From an uncultured Bacteroidales bacterium (GTDB taxonomy: Bacteria > Bacteroidota > Bacteroidia > Bacteroidales > P3), in assembly GCA_946183915.1 (NCBI GenBank), contig CAMHDJ010000002.1, positions 23,406 through 87,405 of the forward strand: a stretch of DNA of 64,000 nucleotides, written 5' to 3'. The notes beneath the pieces are model-generated. The model was not told the DNA's origin and did no database searches. It was given only the letters and a program-made list of their open reading frames with translations. The stretch's first letter is position 1, and each line of letters begins with the position of its first letter. Shown in pieces: positions 55,895-63,998 of this stretch. The translations under genes were made by a program, and so were the position numbers.

Positions 55895-57379
55895 TCACTC
55901 GAGGTAGTCCGACGGGATGATGGTGCTGCCCTTCTTGCCCTTGCTGACTTTGACGTTGTCGATGCCCTCGAGGGCGAGGATCTGGTTGGCCGTGGTGGTG
56001 ATGCTGCGGCCCGAGGGAAGTAGCTTCTTGCGGCTGCCCTCGAAGGCGGCGAGGGCGTCTTGGATGTTCTTGCCCACGGCGTCGTACTCGTGGAGGAAGT
56101 TGCCTGTGCGCTCGATCATCTCCTGCGCCAGCTCGTAGAGGCGCTGGTGGTTGCGCTCCTGGTCGATGTGGGTCCAGGTGATGCGGATGATGCGCAGGGC
56201 GGCGTAGAGGGTCTGCTCGTCGGCGATGAACACCTTTTTCTGCATGGCATCCTGCCAGAGTGTGGGCTCCTCCTGAAGGACGTCGCGGAGGGCCGGCACG
56301 TGCGGCACGAACATGATGACGAAGTCGAGGTGGGGGTTGACCTGGTACTGCGGGTAGTTCTTGGCCGAGAGTTCGTCGACGTGCTTCTTGAGGCTGGCGA
56401 TGTGCTCGCGGAGATACTGGCGTCGCAGCAGTTCGTCCTCGGCGTTGGCGTAGTTGATGTAGGCCGTCATGGAGACCTTGGAGTCGATGATGACGTCGCG
56501 GCTCTCGTCGAGGTGGAGGAGCACGTCGGGGCGAAGGTTGTCGCCACCCTCGGGGCGGATGGTCTGTCCGTCGGCGTCGCGCAGCACGGCCTGCACCTCG
56601 AAGTCTTTGCCTTCGGTGAAGCCCTGTGTGGCGAGGAGGTTGCTCAGCACCACCTCGCCCCAGTCGCCCTGGGTCTTGCTCTCGTGCTTGAAGGCGCGAG
56701 TCAGCTCTTCGGCGCTCTTCTGGGCCTCGATGCTCTGGTTGATCATGTGCTCCATGTTGGTCTTGATCTCGGCGCTCATGGTGGTCTGGGCCGAGGTGTT
56801 CTTGGCCATCTCCTCCTTCATCTTGTCGATGGTCTCCTTGAGGGGCTTGACGATGCTGTCGATGTTGCGGGTGCTGGCGTCGGAGAACTCCTCCTGGCGC
56901 TGCTTGAGCATGGTGTTGGTGGTGTTCTCCACCTGCTCGCGCAGGGCTTTGATGGTGTCGGTGAAGCGCTTTTCGAGGGCCTCGGTGGAGGCCTGGTGGC
57001 GGCGGTCCTGCTCGCGGACGAAGGCCTCGTGGTTCTGCTTCAGCTCGTCGACCACGGTGTTGTGGCGCTTGACGACCTCCTCTTTGTAGTCGGCCAGGCG
57101 CTTGTCGGCCTCGGCCTTGGCAGCTTCCAGGGCTTGGGCGGCCTCCTCTTTGGCGGCCTGCAGGGCCTGCGAGGCGGCGGCTTGCTGGCTTTCCAGCTGG
57201 CGGTTGAGGAGGGTGGTCTCGGTGGCATGGCTCTGGTTGGCGGCGGCTAGCTGTGCCTCGAGGGTCTGCTTTGCGGCGGTGAGGCTGTTCTTGCTGCGCC
57301 CGGCGATGAGAAGCCCGGCGAGCAGACCTGTCGCCAGGGCCACGAGGGCAATGATGATAGTGGTGATCAGTGGACTCAT
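55895..57379 (-). CDS. rmuC: DNA recombination protein RmuC
   Basis: 494 residues. N-terminal TM helix (MSPLITTIIIALVALATGLLAGLLIAG), a long coiled coil (~30-210, AAKQTLEAQLAAANQSHATE onward), then the nuclease-like RmuC core: TQGDWGEVVLSNLLATQGF, RPDVLLHLDESRDVIIDSKVSMTAYINYANA, FVIMFVPHVPALRDV. Involved in limiting inverted-repeat rearrangements in E. coli, which is notable next to long inverted repeats. Confidence 0.94.
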   Translation of the reverse strand: MSPLITTIIIALVALATGLLAGLLIAGRSKNSLTAAKQTLEAQLAAANQSHATETTLLNRQLESQQAAASQALQAAKEEAAQALEAAKAEADKRLADYKEEVVKRHNTVVDELKQNHEAFVREQDRRHQASTEALEKRFTDTIKALREQVENTTNTMLKQRQEEFSDASTRNIDSIVKPLKETIDKMKEEMAKNTSAQTTMSAEIKTNMEHMINQSIEAQKSAEELTRAFKHESKTQGDWGEVVLSNLLATQGFTEGKDFEVQAVLRDADGQTIRPEGGDNLRPDVLLHLDESRDVIIDSKVSMTAYINYANAEDELLRRQYLREHIASLKKHVDELSAKNYPQYQVNPHLDFVIMFVPHVPALRDVLQEEPTLWQDAMQKKVFIADEQTLYAALRIIRITWTHIDQERNHQRLYELAQEMIERTGNFLHEYDAVGKNIQDALAAFEGSRKKLLPSGRSITTTANQILALEGIDNVKVSKGKKGSTIIPSDYLE

Positions 57380-57399
57380 AATTCTTAGCTTTTAATTGG

Positions 57400-57951
57400 T
57401 TATCGTCCCCACGAGTCGCGGTCGAGGGAGCGGTAGGTGATGGCCTCTTGCAGGTGGTAGGGGCGGATGTCGGGGCTGCCATCGAGGTCGGCGATGGTGC
57501 GGCTGACGCGTGGATTGGCGTATTCGGGATCAAGCTCTATGGCGCGGTCGAAGTCGGCAATGGCTTCGTCGTAGCGTTGCTGCTTGTAGCGTAGGAAACC
57601 GCGATTGTTCCAGGCTTCGGCGCGCTTGGGATTGAGCCGGATGGCCTGCTCGTAGTCCGCCAGTGCTCCCTCGGCGTCGCCCAGGGCGTCACGCGCGATG
57701 CCGCGATTGTTGTAGCAATCGAAGTCGCGAGGCGTGAGTGCTATGGCCTGGGTGAGGAGTTCCACTTGGCGTTCCGGCTCATCGTCGCCAAGACGTAGAG
57801 CCTCGAAGAACAATGCCTCCGAATCCCATTGCCTGTGGTGTCGTTCGCCGTATTGCACATTCCGGGTCCACACCACCACGTTGCCCACTTCCACGCGCCA
57901 GCGGTGGCAGGGCGTTTTCTGTCTCTTCCTGTGTTTTCTGTTTATGAGCAT
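57400..57951 (-). CDS. TPR protein ending in a duplicated comM 3' end
   Basis: 183 residues from ATG 57951, whose ATGCTCATAA overlaps the stop of the upstream gene. Three TPR-like units (LLTQAIALTPRDFDCYNNRGIARDALGDAEGALADYEQAIRLNPKRAEAWNNRGFLRYKQQRYDEAIADFDRAIELDPEYANP). The last ~35 residues (RVSRTIADLDGSPDIRPYHL, then QEAITYRSLDRDSWG) are the C-terminus of ComM, encoded by a 104-bp copy of the comM end (57407-57510 versus 58957-59060, one mismatch). So this is a fusion formed by duplication or insertion. Confidence 0.8.
   Translation of the reverse strand: MLINRKHRKRQKTPCHRWRVEVGNVVVWTRNVQYGERHHRQWDSEALFFEALRLGDDEPERQVELLTQAIALTPRDFDCYNNRGIARDALGDAEGALADYEQAIRLNPKRAEAWNNRGFLRYKQQRYDEAIADFDRAIELDPEYANPRVSRTIADLDGSPDIRPYHLQEAITYRSLDRDSWGR
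57407..57510 (-). repeat. Direct repeat of the comM 3' end, distal copy
   Basis: 104 bp, 103 identical to 58957-59060, same orientation. The copies bound a ~1.45-kb segment holding the hypothetical gene and the TPR gene. Confidence 0.93.
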
Positions 57952-58937
57952 ACGTTGTAAATCCAATTGTATTTCTTTTGCCACTCCTGGGTGCGCAGGG
58001 CGTCGGCCACGGGGGCGGTGGTGTATCGGTCGGCAAGGCGGTCGAGGTATTCGGCTGCAGCCATCCAGACCTCTTCGCGGCCGAACATCCGTTTGGGTAC
58101 CCAACGGAAGAATTCGTTTGCCAAGGGGTTGCTTTTGTGTTTGCTGTCGACGAGAGCGCTGAAGGCTGTCTTCATCTCTTCGAGCAACTTTTGCAGCGAC
58201 GTGTCGGGGTGAAGCGCAAGGTATTCCTTCACGTTGCGTGCCGTGAAGAGGAACAGGTGCTCGAAGTTGAACCAGTAGGAGGGGTCGGACAGCAGGCGTG
58301 CATCTTCGGCGCTGTCGCGGCAGTCGAGGTGTTTGACGGCGTAGTAGAGCTGCTGCCTGCCCATCTGTTCGCCCACTCGGAAGTGGAGCCCAAAGCAGAC
58401 GTAGTCATCATAGCGCGAATCATATTCGTCGCAACAGCCCTTCAGGCTTACACCGGCCTCGGTGGCGAAGCCCGCCAGCTCGCGGTAGGTGAACGCAGTC
58501 GGTAGGTTGCGCGACAGCTTGCGAAGCTTGGTCAGGGTGCCTTTTTGTTCCGCTGGCGGTACGGCGATGCCCACCATCACATAGTCGGTACAGGTGGCAT
58601 CGCGCTCCATCCAGCGGCGGTATTCGTCGGGATGCGAGGTACGGAAGCGTTCGATGCGTCGCATATCTTCCTCGCTGGCGGGATTCAGGTCTTCCGCTAT
58701 TGTTTCGAGGTATTTCATTGCCGGCACGCCCGCCAGGCGGCGTCCGTGGTTGTCGAAGAGGTCGCGCAGCACTATTTGCCGATATCTTCGTCCGCCGCAG
58801 CGTATTTTGCCATCCACCACCTCGGCATCGAAAGGCTCGTAGTAGCCCGGCCATACGCCTATGACCAGCGACACGTAGCCGTCGAAGTTCACCCAGGTGT
58901 TCGGTTCGTAGGTCATGGCTGTTCTGGTCTTTTCCAT
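57942..58937 (-). CDS. Hypothetical protein
   Basis: 331 residues (MEKTRTAMTYEPNTWVNFDGYVSLVIGVWPGYYEPFDAEVVDGKIRCGGRRY...). Soluble, no signal peptide, Trp/Tyr-rich; contains GLHFRVGEQMGRQQLYYAVKHLDC and ends VADALRTQEWQKKYNWIYNVCS. No family recognised. It lies between the two comM 3'-end copies and is coupled to the TPR gene by a 10-bp overlap, so the two may work together or travel together. Confidence 0.7.
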   Translation of the reverse strand: MEKTRTAMTYEPNTWVNFDGYVSLVIGVWPGYYEPFDAEVVDGKIRCGGRRYRQIVLRDLFDNHGRRLAGVPAMKYLETIAEDLNPASEEDMRRIERFRTSHPDEYRRWMERDATCTDYVMVGIAVPPAEQKGTLTKLRKLSRNLPTAFTYRELAGFATEAGVSLKGCCDEYDSRYDDYVCFGLHFRVGEQMGRQQLYYAVKHLDCRDSAEDARLLSDPSYWFNFEHLFLFTARNVKEYLALHPDTSLQKLLEEMKTAFSALVDSKHKSNPLANEFFRWVPKRMFGREEVWMAAAEYLDRLADRYTTAPVADALRTQEWQKKYNWIYNVCS

Positions 58938-58949
58938 ATCATTTTTGTT

Positions 58950-60488
58950 CTATTTTCCCCACGAGTCGCGGTCGAGGGAGCGGTAGGTGATGGCCTCTTG
59001 CAGGTGGTAGGGGCGGATGTCGGGGCTGCCATCAAGGTCGGCGATGGTGCGGCTGACGCGCAGGATGCGGTCGTAGGCGCGGGCGCTGAGGCCGAGGCGG
59101 TTCATAGCCTGCTCCATGATGGCGCGGCATTCGTCGGTGAGGGCGCAGTGTTCGCGGGTGAGCTTGCTGGTCATCTGGGCGTTGCAGTGCACGCCGGGGT
59201 GGCCTTGGAAGCGGGCGGTCTGGATGGCGCGGGCGGCGAGCACCCGCTCGCGGATGGCGGCGCTGCTCTCGGCGCGCCCCTCTTGGTTCAGCTGGCTGAC
59301 GGGCACGGGGGTGACCTCGATGTGGAGGTCGATGCGGTCCATCAGGGGGCCGCTGACCTTGTTCAGGTAGCGCTTCACGGCGCCGGCCGGGCAGGTGCAC
59401 TCCACGGTGGGGTGGTTGTAGTAGCCGCAGGGGCAGGGGTTCATGGCGGCGATGAGCATGAACGAGGCGGGGTACTCGATGGTCATCTTGGCCCTCGAGA
59501 TCGTCACGCGGCGTTCCTCCATGGGCTGGCGCAGCACTTCGAGCACCGTGCGCTTGAATTCCGGCAGTTCGTCGAGGAAAAGCACCCCGTTGTGCGCCAG
59601 GCTGATCTCGCCCGGCTTGGGGTTGGCGCCGCCGCCCACGAGGGCCACGTCGCTGATGGTGTGGTGCGGCGCGCGGAAGGGGCGCACGGCGATCAGCGAG
59701 TCCTCCTTGCGCATCAGGCCCGCCACGCTGTGTATCTGCGTAGTCTCCAGGCTTTCGCTCAAGGTCAGCGGCGGCAGGATGCCCGGCATGCGTTTGGCGA
59801 GCATAGTCTTACCCGAGCCCGGGGGGCCTATCATGATGGCGTTGTGGCCACCGGCAGCGGCAATCTCCAGGCAGCGCTTGACGGTCTCTTGCCCCTTGAC
59901 GTCGGCGAAGTCGTACTCGTAGCTGTTCAGCGAACGGGCGAACTCGGCGCGGGTGTCCACCACCGTCTGCTCGATGGTGCCCTCGCCGTTGAAGAAGTCG
60001 GCCACCTGCCGCAGGTTCTCTGCGCCATAAACCTCCAGGTTGTTCACTATGGCGGCCTCGCGGGCATTGGCGGCGGGGATGACGATGCCCTTGCACTGGC
60101 GGCGGCGCGCCTCGATGGCGATGGGCAGCACCCCCTTGATGGGGCGCAGCGTGCCGTCCAGTCCCAGCTCGCCCATGATGACATAGCGGTCCAGCTCGTC
60201 GCTCTTCACCATGCCCATCGAGCCGAGGATGCCCAGCGCGATGGTGAGGTCGTAGGCGGTGCCCTCCTTCTTCAGGTCGGCCGGGGCCAGGTTGACGATG
60301 ACGTTCTGGTTCGGGACCTTGAAGCCCGACTCGAGGAAGGCCGACGAGATGCGCTGGCCGCTCTCCTTGACGGCGCTGTCGGGCAGGCCCACAATGGAGA
60401 ATCCCGCCCCGGGGCCGGCGGTCACTTCCGCCGTCACCGTCACGGCTCCAACGCCGATGATAGCACTCCCGTATGTCTTGACTAGCAT
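58950..60488 (-). CDS. comM: ComM/YifB-type Mg-chelatase-like AAA+ ATPase
   Basis: 512 residues from ATG 60488 (MLVKTYGSAIIGVGAVTVTAEV); a longer frame from 60539 crosses the promoter. N-terminal Lon-substrate-like domain (GLPDSAVKESGQRISSAFLESGFKVPNQNVIVNLAPADLKKEG), Walker A GPPGSGKTMLAKRMPGI, Walker B VLFLDELPEF, and a Cys-rich MNPCPCGYYNHPTVECTC segment. A helicase-like branch-migration role in recombination is known for ComM. Its 3' end (58957-59060) is duplicated downstream. Confidence 0.95.
   Translation of the reverse strand: MLVKTYGSAIIGVGAVTVTAEVTAGPGAGFSIVGLPDSAVKESGQRISSAFLESGFKVPNQNVIVNLAPADLKKEGTAYDLTIALGILGSMGMVKSDELDRYVIMGELGLDGTLRPIKGVLPIAIEARRRQCKGIVIPAANAREAAIVNNLEVYGAENLRQVADFFNGEGTIEQTVVDTRAEFARSLNSYEYDFADVKGQETVKRCLEIAAAGGHNAIMIGPPGSGKTMLAKRMPGILPPLTLSESLETTQIHSVAGLMRKEDSLIAVRPFRAPHHTISDVALVGGGANPKPGEISLAHNGVLFLDELPEFKRTVLEVLRQPMEERRVTISRAKMTIEYPASFMLIAAMNPCPCGYYNHPTVECTCPAGAVKRYLNKVSGPLMDRIDLHIEVTPVPVSQLNQEGRAESSAAIRERVLAARAIQTARFQGHPGVHCNAQMTSKLTREHCALTDECRAIMEQAMNRLGLSARAYDRILRVSRTIADLDGSPDIRPYHLQEAITYRSLDRDSWGK
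58957..59060 (-). repeat. Direct repeat of the comM 3' end, native copy
   Basis: Partner of 57407-57510, encoding the last ~34 residues of ComM. Confidence 0.93.
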
Positions 60489-60516
60489 AGCATTCTGTCC
60501 GTTTAAAATGAGAGTG

Positions 60517-60547
60517 CAAAGATACTCATTATTTGCCATACGGCAAA
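60517..60547 (-). promoter_or_regulatory. Promoter of comM
   Basis: Minus strand TTTG (60547-60544), 19 bases, TATCTTTG (60524-60517), 29 bp before ATG 60488. It lies back to back with the sod promoter. Confidence 0.75.
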
Positions 60548-60552
60548 ATAAA

Positions 60553-60584
60553 TTTGGCCATGTGGCAGATTGTGTGTATCTTTG
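60553..60584 (+). promoter_or_regulatory. Promoter of the superoxide dismutase gene
   Basis: TTTG (60553-60556), 20 bases, TATCTTTG (60577-60584), 35 bp before ATG 60619. Confidence 0.75.
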
Positions 60585-60618
60585 CAGCCAGTATTAACAG
60601 TAAAAACTATAGACAATT

Positions 60619-61209
60619 ATGAAAGACATCATGCCCGTCAATGGCCAGTTCGCCATGCCCGCCCTGCCTTACGAGGCGCTGGGCGACGTCATCAGCCAGC
60701 AGACCCTCTCGTTCCACCACGGCAAGCACCTGAAAGCCTACGTGGACAACCTCAACAAGCTCCTGCCCGGCAGCGGCCTCGAAGGCCTCGCGCTGCAGGA
60801 GGTGGTGCGCCGCAGCGAAGGCGGCCTGTTCAACAACGCCGGACAGGTGCTCAACCACACCATGTATTTCGAGCAGTTCAGCCCCTCAGCCCGTCCCATG
60901 AGCGCCGCTTTCGCCGCCCGTATCGAAAAGGACTTCGGCAGCGTCGAGGCATTCCGCAAAGAGTTCGAGCAGAAGGGCGCCACCCTCTTCGGCAGCGGCT
61001 GGGTGTGGCTCAGCGCCGACAAGGAGGGCAAGCTGGTCATCACGCAGCAGCGCAACGCCGAGAACCCCGTCACCACCGGTCTCACGCCCCTGCTGACCTT
61101 CGACGTGTGGGAGCACGCCTACTACCTCGACTACCAGAACCGCCGCGCCGACTACCTCGCCGCCCTTTGGCAGCTCGTCGACTGGCCCGTGGTCGAAGGC
61201 CGCCTGTAG
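60619..61209 (+). CDS. sodB: Fe/Mn superoxide dismutase
   Basis: Converts superoxide to oxygen and peroxide. 196 residues from ATG 60619 (ATG 60631 is also possible). FHHGKHLKAYVDNLN gives the first metal His (~H33); QVLNHTMYFEQF the second; DVWEHAYYLDYQNRRADYL the Asp and third His. A Gln in GQVLNH together with Ala at NAENP matches the Fe-type pattern. A terminator follows at 61241-61268. Confidence 0.94.
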   Translation: MKDIMPVNGQFAMPALPYEALGDVISQQTLSFHHGKHLKAYVDNLNKLLPGSGLEGLALQEVVRRSEGGLFNNAGQVLNHTMYFEQFSPSARPMSAAFAARIEKDFGSVEAFRKEFEQKGATLFGSGWVWLSADKEGKLVITQQRNAENPVTTGLTPLLTFDVWEHAYYLDYQNRRADYLAALWQLVDWPVVEGRL

Positions 61210-61240
61210 CCGCTTCATTGTCGCCCTCGTCAATCCTGAA

Positions 61241-61268
61241 CGGACCCTCTGCGGAGCGGTCCGTTTTT
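61241..61268 (+). terminator. Terminator of the sod gene
   Basis: CGGACC pairs with GGTCCG, with an inner CTC/GAG pair (one-base bulge), followed by TTTTT. Confidence 0.8.
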
Positions 61269-61320
61269 CTGTTTCCGGGCTCGCTTCGACGTTTTCTCCA
61301 TTTGGCGGTTACCAGTGTCG

Positions 61321-62196
61321 CTATAGGACTTCGATGCAGTAGGTGAAGGTGTAGCGCCCGGCGGGAGCGAGGCGGTGGATGTACTGGCGGCACGAGATGT
61401 CGGCCGCGAAGCCCTGCGGGTCGCAGATGCCGCACCATGGCTCGAGGCAGACGAAGGGACAGCCCGCCTTGTGGGGCGCCCATATACCGAAGGCCTCGGC
61501 CTGCGGGCAGTCGACGCGCAGCACGGGGTGCCGATGCTTGTCACACAGTTCGGCGCAGGTTACCTGCCCATCCTCGAACATCAGTGCGTCGTGGGCGAAG
61601 GTGTCGCCGGTGATGGGCATCATCTGTTCGACAGTCTGCGGCTCCGCCAGCCGAACGCGGTTGCCGTCGGCAAGGCCGGAGACGATGACGGGTTGCACCG
61701 GCTGGCCGTCGCTACTGTAGTAGCGCACGTAGCCGTGCACGTCGTCGTCGCGTCGGTAGTCGGGCAGCAGGAAGCCCGGATGGGCGCCGATCTGGAAGTA
61801 GGAGTCGTGCTCGTCGAGGTTCTCGACGGTCCATACGGCCTCCACCGTACTGCCGACGAGGCGGTAGTCCACCGTCAGTCCGAGTCGGTAGGGGTAGCTG
61901 CCGCCTGCGGGAAAGAGGGCTTGCATGGTCATGCTGGTCGCGGTCCTCGCCCCGTCGTCCACATGGAACTCGCTGTCGCGGGCGTAGCCGTGCTGTTTCA
62001 TGGGGTAGGGGGTGCCGTCGATGTGCAGCTCGTTGTTGTAGGGTTTCCCCACGGCGGGGAAGAGTATCGGTGCGTGACGGTTCCAGTAGGCGTCGTCGCC
62101 CGTCCACAGGAGCTCGTGCCCCTGCTTCCGTAGGCTTACCATTTCGGCCCCGTGCGTCGTGACCTCGAGGGTCAGAATGTCATTGCTGAGAGTCAT
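61321..62196 (-). CDS. Aldose 1-epimerase family protein (LacX-like)
   Basis: 291 residues. Beta-sandwich epimerase fold: ILTLEVTTHGAEMVSLRKQGHELLWTGDDAYWNRHAPILFPAVGK near the start, MKQHGYARDSEF (the HG/R binding region), QIGAHPGFLLP (substrate His) and FVCLEPWCG (catalytic Glu). This is the LacX/YeaD-like branch rather than classic GalM. A -7 box TATCTTTG lies at 62226-62219. It could handle sugars or sugar phosphates released by the glycosidases. Confidence 0.9.
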   Translation of the reverse strand: MTLSNDILTLEVTTHGAEMVSLRKQGHELLWTGDDAYWNRHAPILFPAVGKPYNNELHIDGTPYPMKQHGYARDSEFHVDDGARTATSMTMQALFPAGGSYPYRLGLTVDYRLVGSTVEAVWTVENLDEHDSYFQIGAHPGFLLPDYRRDDDVHGYVRYYSSDGQPVQPVIVSGLADGNRVRLAEPQTVEQMMPITGDTFAHDALMFEDGQVTCAELCDKHRHPVLRVDCPQAEAFGIWAPHKAGCPFVCLEPWCGICDPQGFAADISCRQYIHRLAPAGRYTFTYCIEVL

Positions 62197-62380
62197 TGTC
62201 TTGTCTGTTTTTCAGCTGCAAAGATACGAAAAATAATTCAATCGGCAGCGAATATTTGTCACTTTCGGGTAGCTCTGCGGGGGGATGTCTGCCGGCGGGT
62301 GCTGCGACCGCAATATAATTTATAAATAAATTATATTGTCTCCGTACAGCAACCCCCTTGTTTACCAGCCATCAAGCCTG

Positions 62381-62424
62381 TACCAACCCTATACCAACTC
62401 TATACCAAGTCTATACCAACTCTA
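62381..62424. repeat. Undecamer array (TACCAACTCTA x4)
   Basis: TACCAACCCTA, TACCAACTCTA, TACCAAGTCTA, TACCAACTCTA in exact 11-bp register. Confidence 0.88.
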
Positions 62425-62587
62425 TGGTGACACCCTGATGACGCCCGGATGCAACCCCCTTGCAACGCTGATGCTGCGCGCGTTTTCGACATGAACATAG
62501 GGACTTCCCAGCTTGTTGGTATGGACTTGCCAGGTACTTTACAGGTATCTTCTGGGGAAAAAGTTCCGTCAATTCAAAAAAAATTCG

Positions 62588-62595
62588 TACTTTTG
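62588..62595 (+). promoter_or_regulatory. -7 box of the DUF2798 transcript
   Basis: TACTTTTG preceded by GTTCCGTCAATTCAAAAAAA, the A-rich spacer style of other promoters here. Predicted leader of about 130 nt. Confidence 0.6.
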
Positions 62596-62599
62596 CAGC

Positions 62600-62728
62600 C
62601 GATTCCGGTGAGCGTGTCGGTAGCCGGAACATGGTGTGAATCTGTAAGAACCATGCAAGTTGGGCACATGGTCGCGACCGAAAGGGAGCAACCATATAAT
62701 GTATGGTTTAACTTAATGGTTTTTACAA
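62600..62728 (+). ncRNA. Hairpin-rich leader, candidate cis-regulatory RNA
   Basis: TTCCGG/CCGGAA (62603-62608/62624-62629), CATGGT/ACCATG (62630-62635/62650-62655), ATGGT/ACCAT (62668-62672/62691-62695) and ACCATA/TATGGT (62691-62696/62701-62706). The ATGGT and ACCAT segments can swap partners, the last 23 nt before the start codon. No known riboswitch family could be matched. Confidence 0.45.
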
Positions 62729-63379
62729 ATGAAATCACAAAATCAGCTTCAACATTTGGTGTATGCGTTGATCACGGTGGTCATCACCGTCCACGCGTTT
62801 GTTTTCTATAGTTTGTATGTCGTCGAGGGCGACGTCTTGATGCAGGCCACCGGTGCGACGTCGGTGCTGCAGGCCATCGACAGCCAGGGCGGCGTCTACA
62901 TGTTCGGCACCTACCTTCCGATATGGCTGGTGATTGTCGTCGAGACGGTGTGCGCTTTTCTGCTTGCGGTATGTGTGGGCAGTCCGCTGGCGTTCCGCCT
63001 CGCCAGCCGCAAGTTCGACCCGCGTCGCAATCACCCGATGATCTTCGAGTCGGCCGTCATCACGGCCACCGTCTGCCTCATGTGCCCCTCGATGAGCCTG
63101 CTGGCAGATGTCTTCTATTATCCTTATTATGAGGGGTTCGACGTTGTCGACTTCCTCTGCCGCTGGTTCCGCCTGGTGTGCTACAACCTGCCCTTTGCCT
63201 ATTTCTCGCAGATGTTCTTTGTACAGCCGTTTGTGAGGTTTGCCATCCGCCGTATTTTCCCCGCCAACATCGCGCAGCGCGACGAGCGCAACGCCACCAA
63301 GACGGTCAAGCCGGCCGACGAGACCGAGGCCATCGCCGACGTGATCATCCGCGAAAAGGAGATCGCCGCCGGCAAGTGA
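62729..63379 (+). CDS. DUF2798-like membrane protein
   Basis: 216 residues with four hydrophobic segments arranged as two similar halves (LVYALITVVITVHAFVFYSLYVV; PIWLVIVVETVCAFLLAVCVGSPLAFRLASRKFDPRRN; VITATVCLMCPSMSLLADVFYY; FRLVCYNLPFAYFSQMFFVQPFVRFAIRRIF), the pattern of DUF2798 proteins. A charged C-terminal tail. Function unknown. It has a long structured leader. Confidence 0.8.
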   Translation: MKSQNQLQHLVYALITVVITVHAFVFYSLYVVEGDVLMQATGATSVLQAIDSQGGVYMFGTYLPIWLVIVVETVCAFLLAVCVGSPLAFRLASRKFDPRRNHPMIFESAVITATVCLMCPSMSLLADVFYYPYYEGFDVVDFLCRWFRLVCYNLPFAYFSQMFFVQPFVRFAIRRIFPANIAQRDERNATKTVKPADETEAIADVIIREKEIAAGK

Positions 63380-63399
63380 CTCTGGAAAGCGGTGGGAAA

Positions 63400-63819
63400 T
63401 CAGTAGTTGAATACGTTGAAGGCGTCCTTCGTGTGGCGGATTTCGGCGGTGGCGCCGCTGCCGACGATGGCAATGATGTCGAAGCGCAGGGGCTCGGTGC
63501 GGCGGGTGCGGCGCACGTAGTTGTTGGCCACGCGGATGATGTTCTGCCGCTTGCGGTGGTTGACGGCCTGCTCGGCGGCGAAATAGTCCTCGCTGGTGCG
63601 GGTCTTCACCTCGATGACGGCCAGCTCGCCGTGGTCCAGCGCGATGATGTCCACCTCCTTGTGCTCCTTGCGGTAGTGCCGCTCGAGGATGACGCATCCC
63701 TGCTCCTCCAGGTACCGCGCTGCCATCTGCTCCCCCGTCTCGCCCAGCTCCTTGGCCTCCTGCCTGCTCTCCACGCTCCGCTCCTTCGCCGGCGCAAACC
63801 GGAATTTCACCTGTGCCAT
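63400..63819 (-). CDS. YraN/UPF0102 family nuclease-like protein
   Basis: 139 residues. LGETGEQMAARYLEEQGCVILERHYRKEHKEVDIIALDHGELAVIEVKTRTSEDYFAAEQAVNHRKRQNI is the UPF0102 signature with the E...D...ExK arrangement of PD-(D/E)XK nucleases. The first ~25 residues before LGETGE are longer than usual. Function not established. Confidence 0.9.
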   Translation of the reverse strand: MAQVKFRFAPAKERSVESRQEAKELGETGEQMAARYLEEQGCVILERHYRKEHKEVDIIALDHGELAVIEVKTRTSEDYFAAEQAVNHRKRQNIIRVANNYVRRTRRTEPLRFDIIAIVGSGATAEIRHTKDAFNVFNY

Positions 63820-63998
63820 AGTTGATTAGAATTGAAAGATTGTGGTTCCTGACAAAAAAAGCGTCTTCTCCCGCCCCCAAAGCACTTTGTTGCCAATGGT
63901 TTGCTTGATGTGCGTAAGTCTTTTCTCAGCAATTCAGATAGTAACTGTAATCCCTTCTCAGTCAAGAAATATGCTTGGTCTGGACGACTATCTGAATT
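63807..63998 (-). CDS. Possible C-terminal part of an unknown gene (cut by window edge)
   Basis: Minus-strand frame open to the right edge, 63 codons, whose TGA overlaps the yraN start (ATGGCACAGGTGA). DQAYFLTEKGLQLLSELLRKDL resembles the wing and last helix of winged-helix regulators. The final ~30 residues are less protein-like and another frame (KRLTHIKQTIGNKVLWGRE) is equally attractive there, so a frameshift or a short noncoding tail is possible. Confidence 0.3.
   Translation of the reverse strand, partial: NSDSRPDQAYFLTEKGLQLLSELLRKDLRTSSKPLATKCFGGGRRRFFCQEPQSFNSNQLWHR

Larger units (their letters stand above)
62197..62728. other. 532-bp gene-free region between galM-like and DUF2798 genes
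   Basis: It contains the epimerase promoter (minus), an undecamer array (62381-62424), a GATGACGCCCGGATGC segment, a + strand -7 box TACTTTTG (62588-62595), and a ~130-nt hairpin-rich leader. Confidence 0.75.

Noticed and set aside
57400..58104. Longer start (58104) for the TPR gene
   Set aside because: The extra N-terminus is Arg/Pro-rich and overlaps the coding part of the upstream gene; ATG 57951 in an ATGCTCATAA overlap is far more likely.
62667..62695. SRP RNA or glycine-riboswitch core (GACCGAAAGGGAGCAACC)
   Set aside because: The opposite strand of the hairpin lacks the SRP CAGG/AGCA symmetric loop, and the glycine motif ending CTCTCAGGC is absent.
62735..63880. 381-codon minus-strand frame spanning DUF2798 and yraN
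   Set aside because: It overlaps two well-supported genes in other frames and its peptide is low in recognisable structure.
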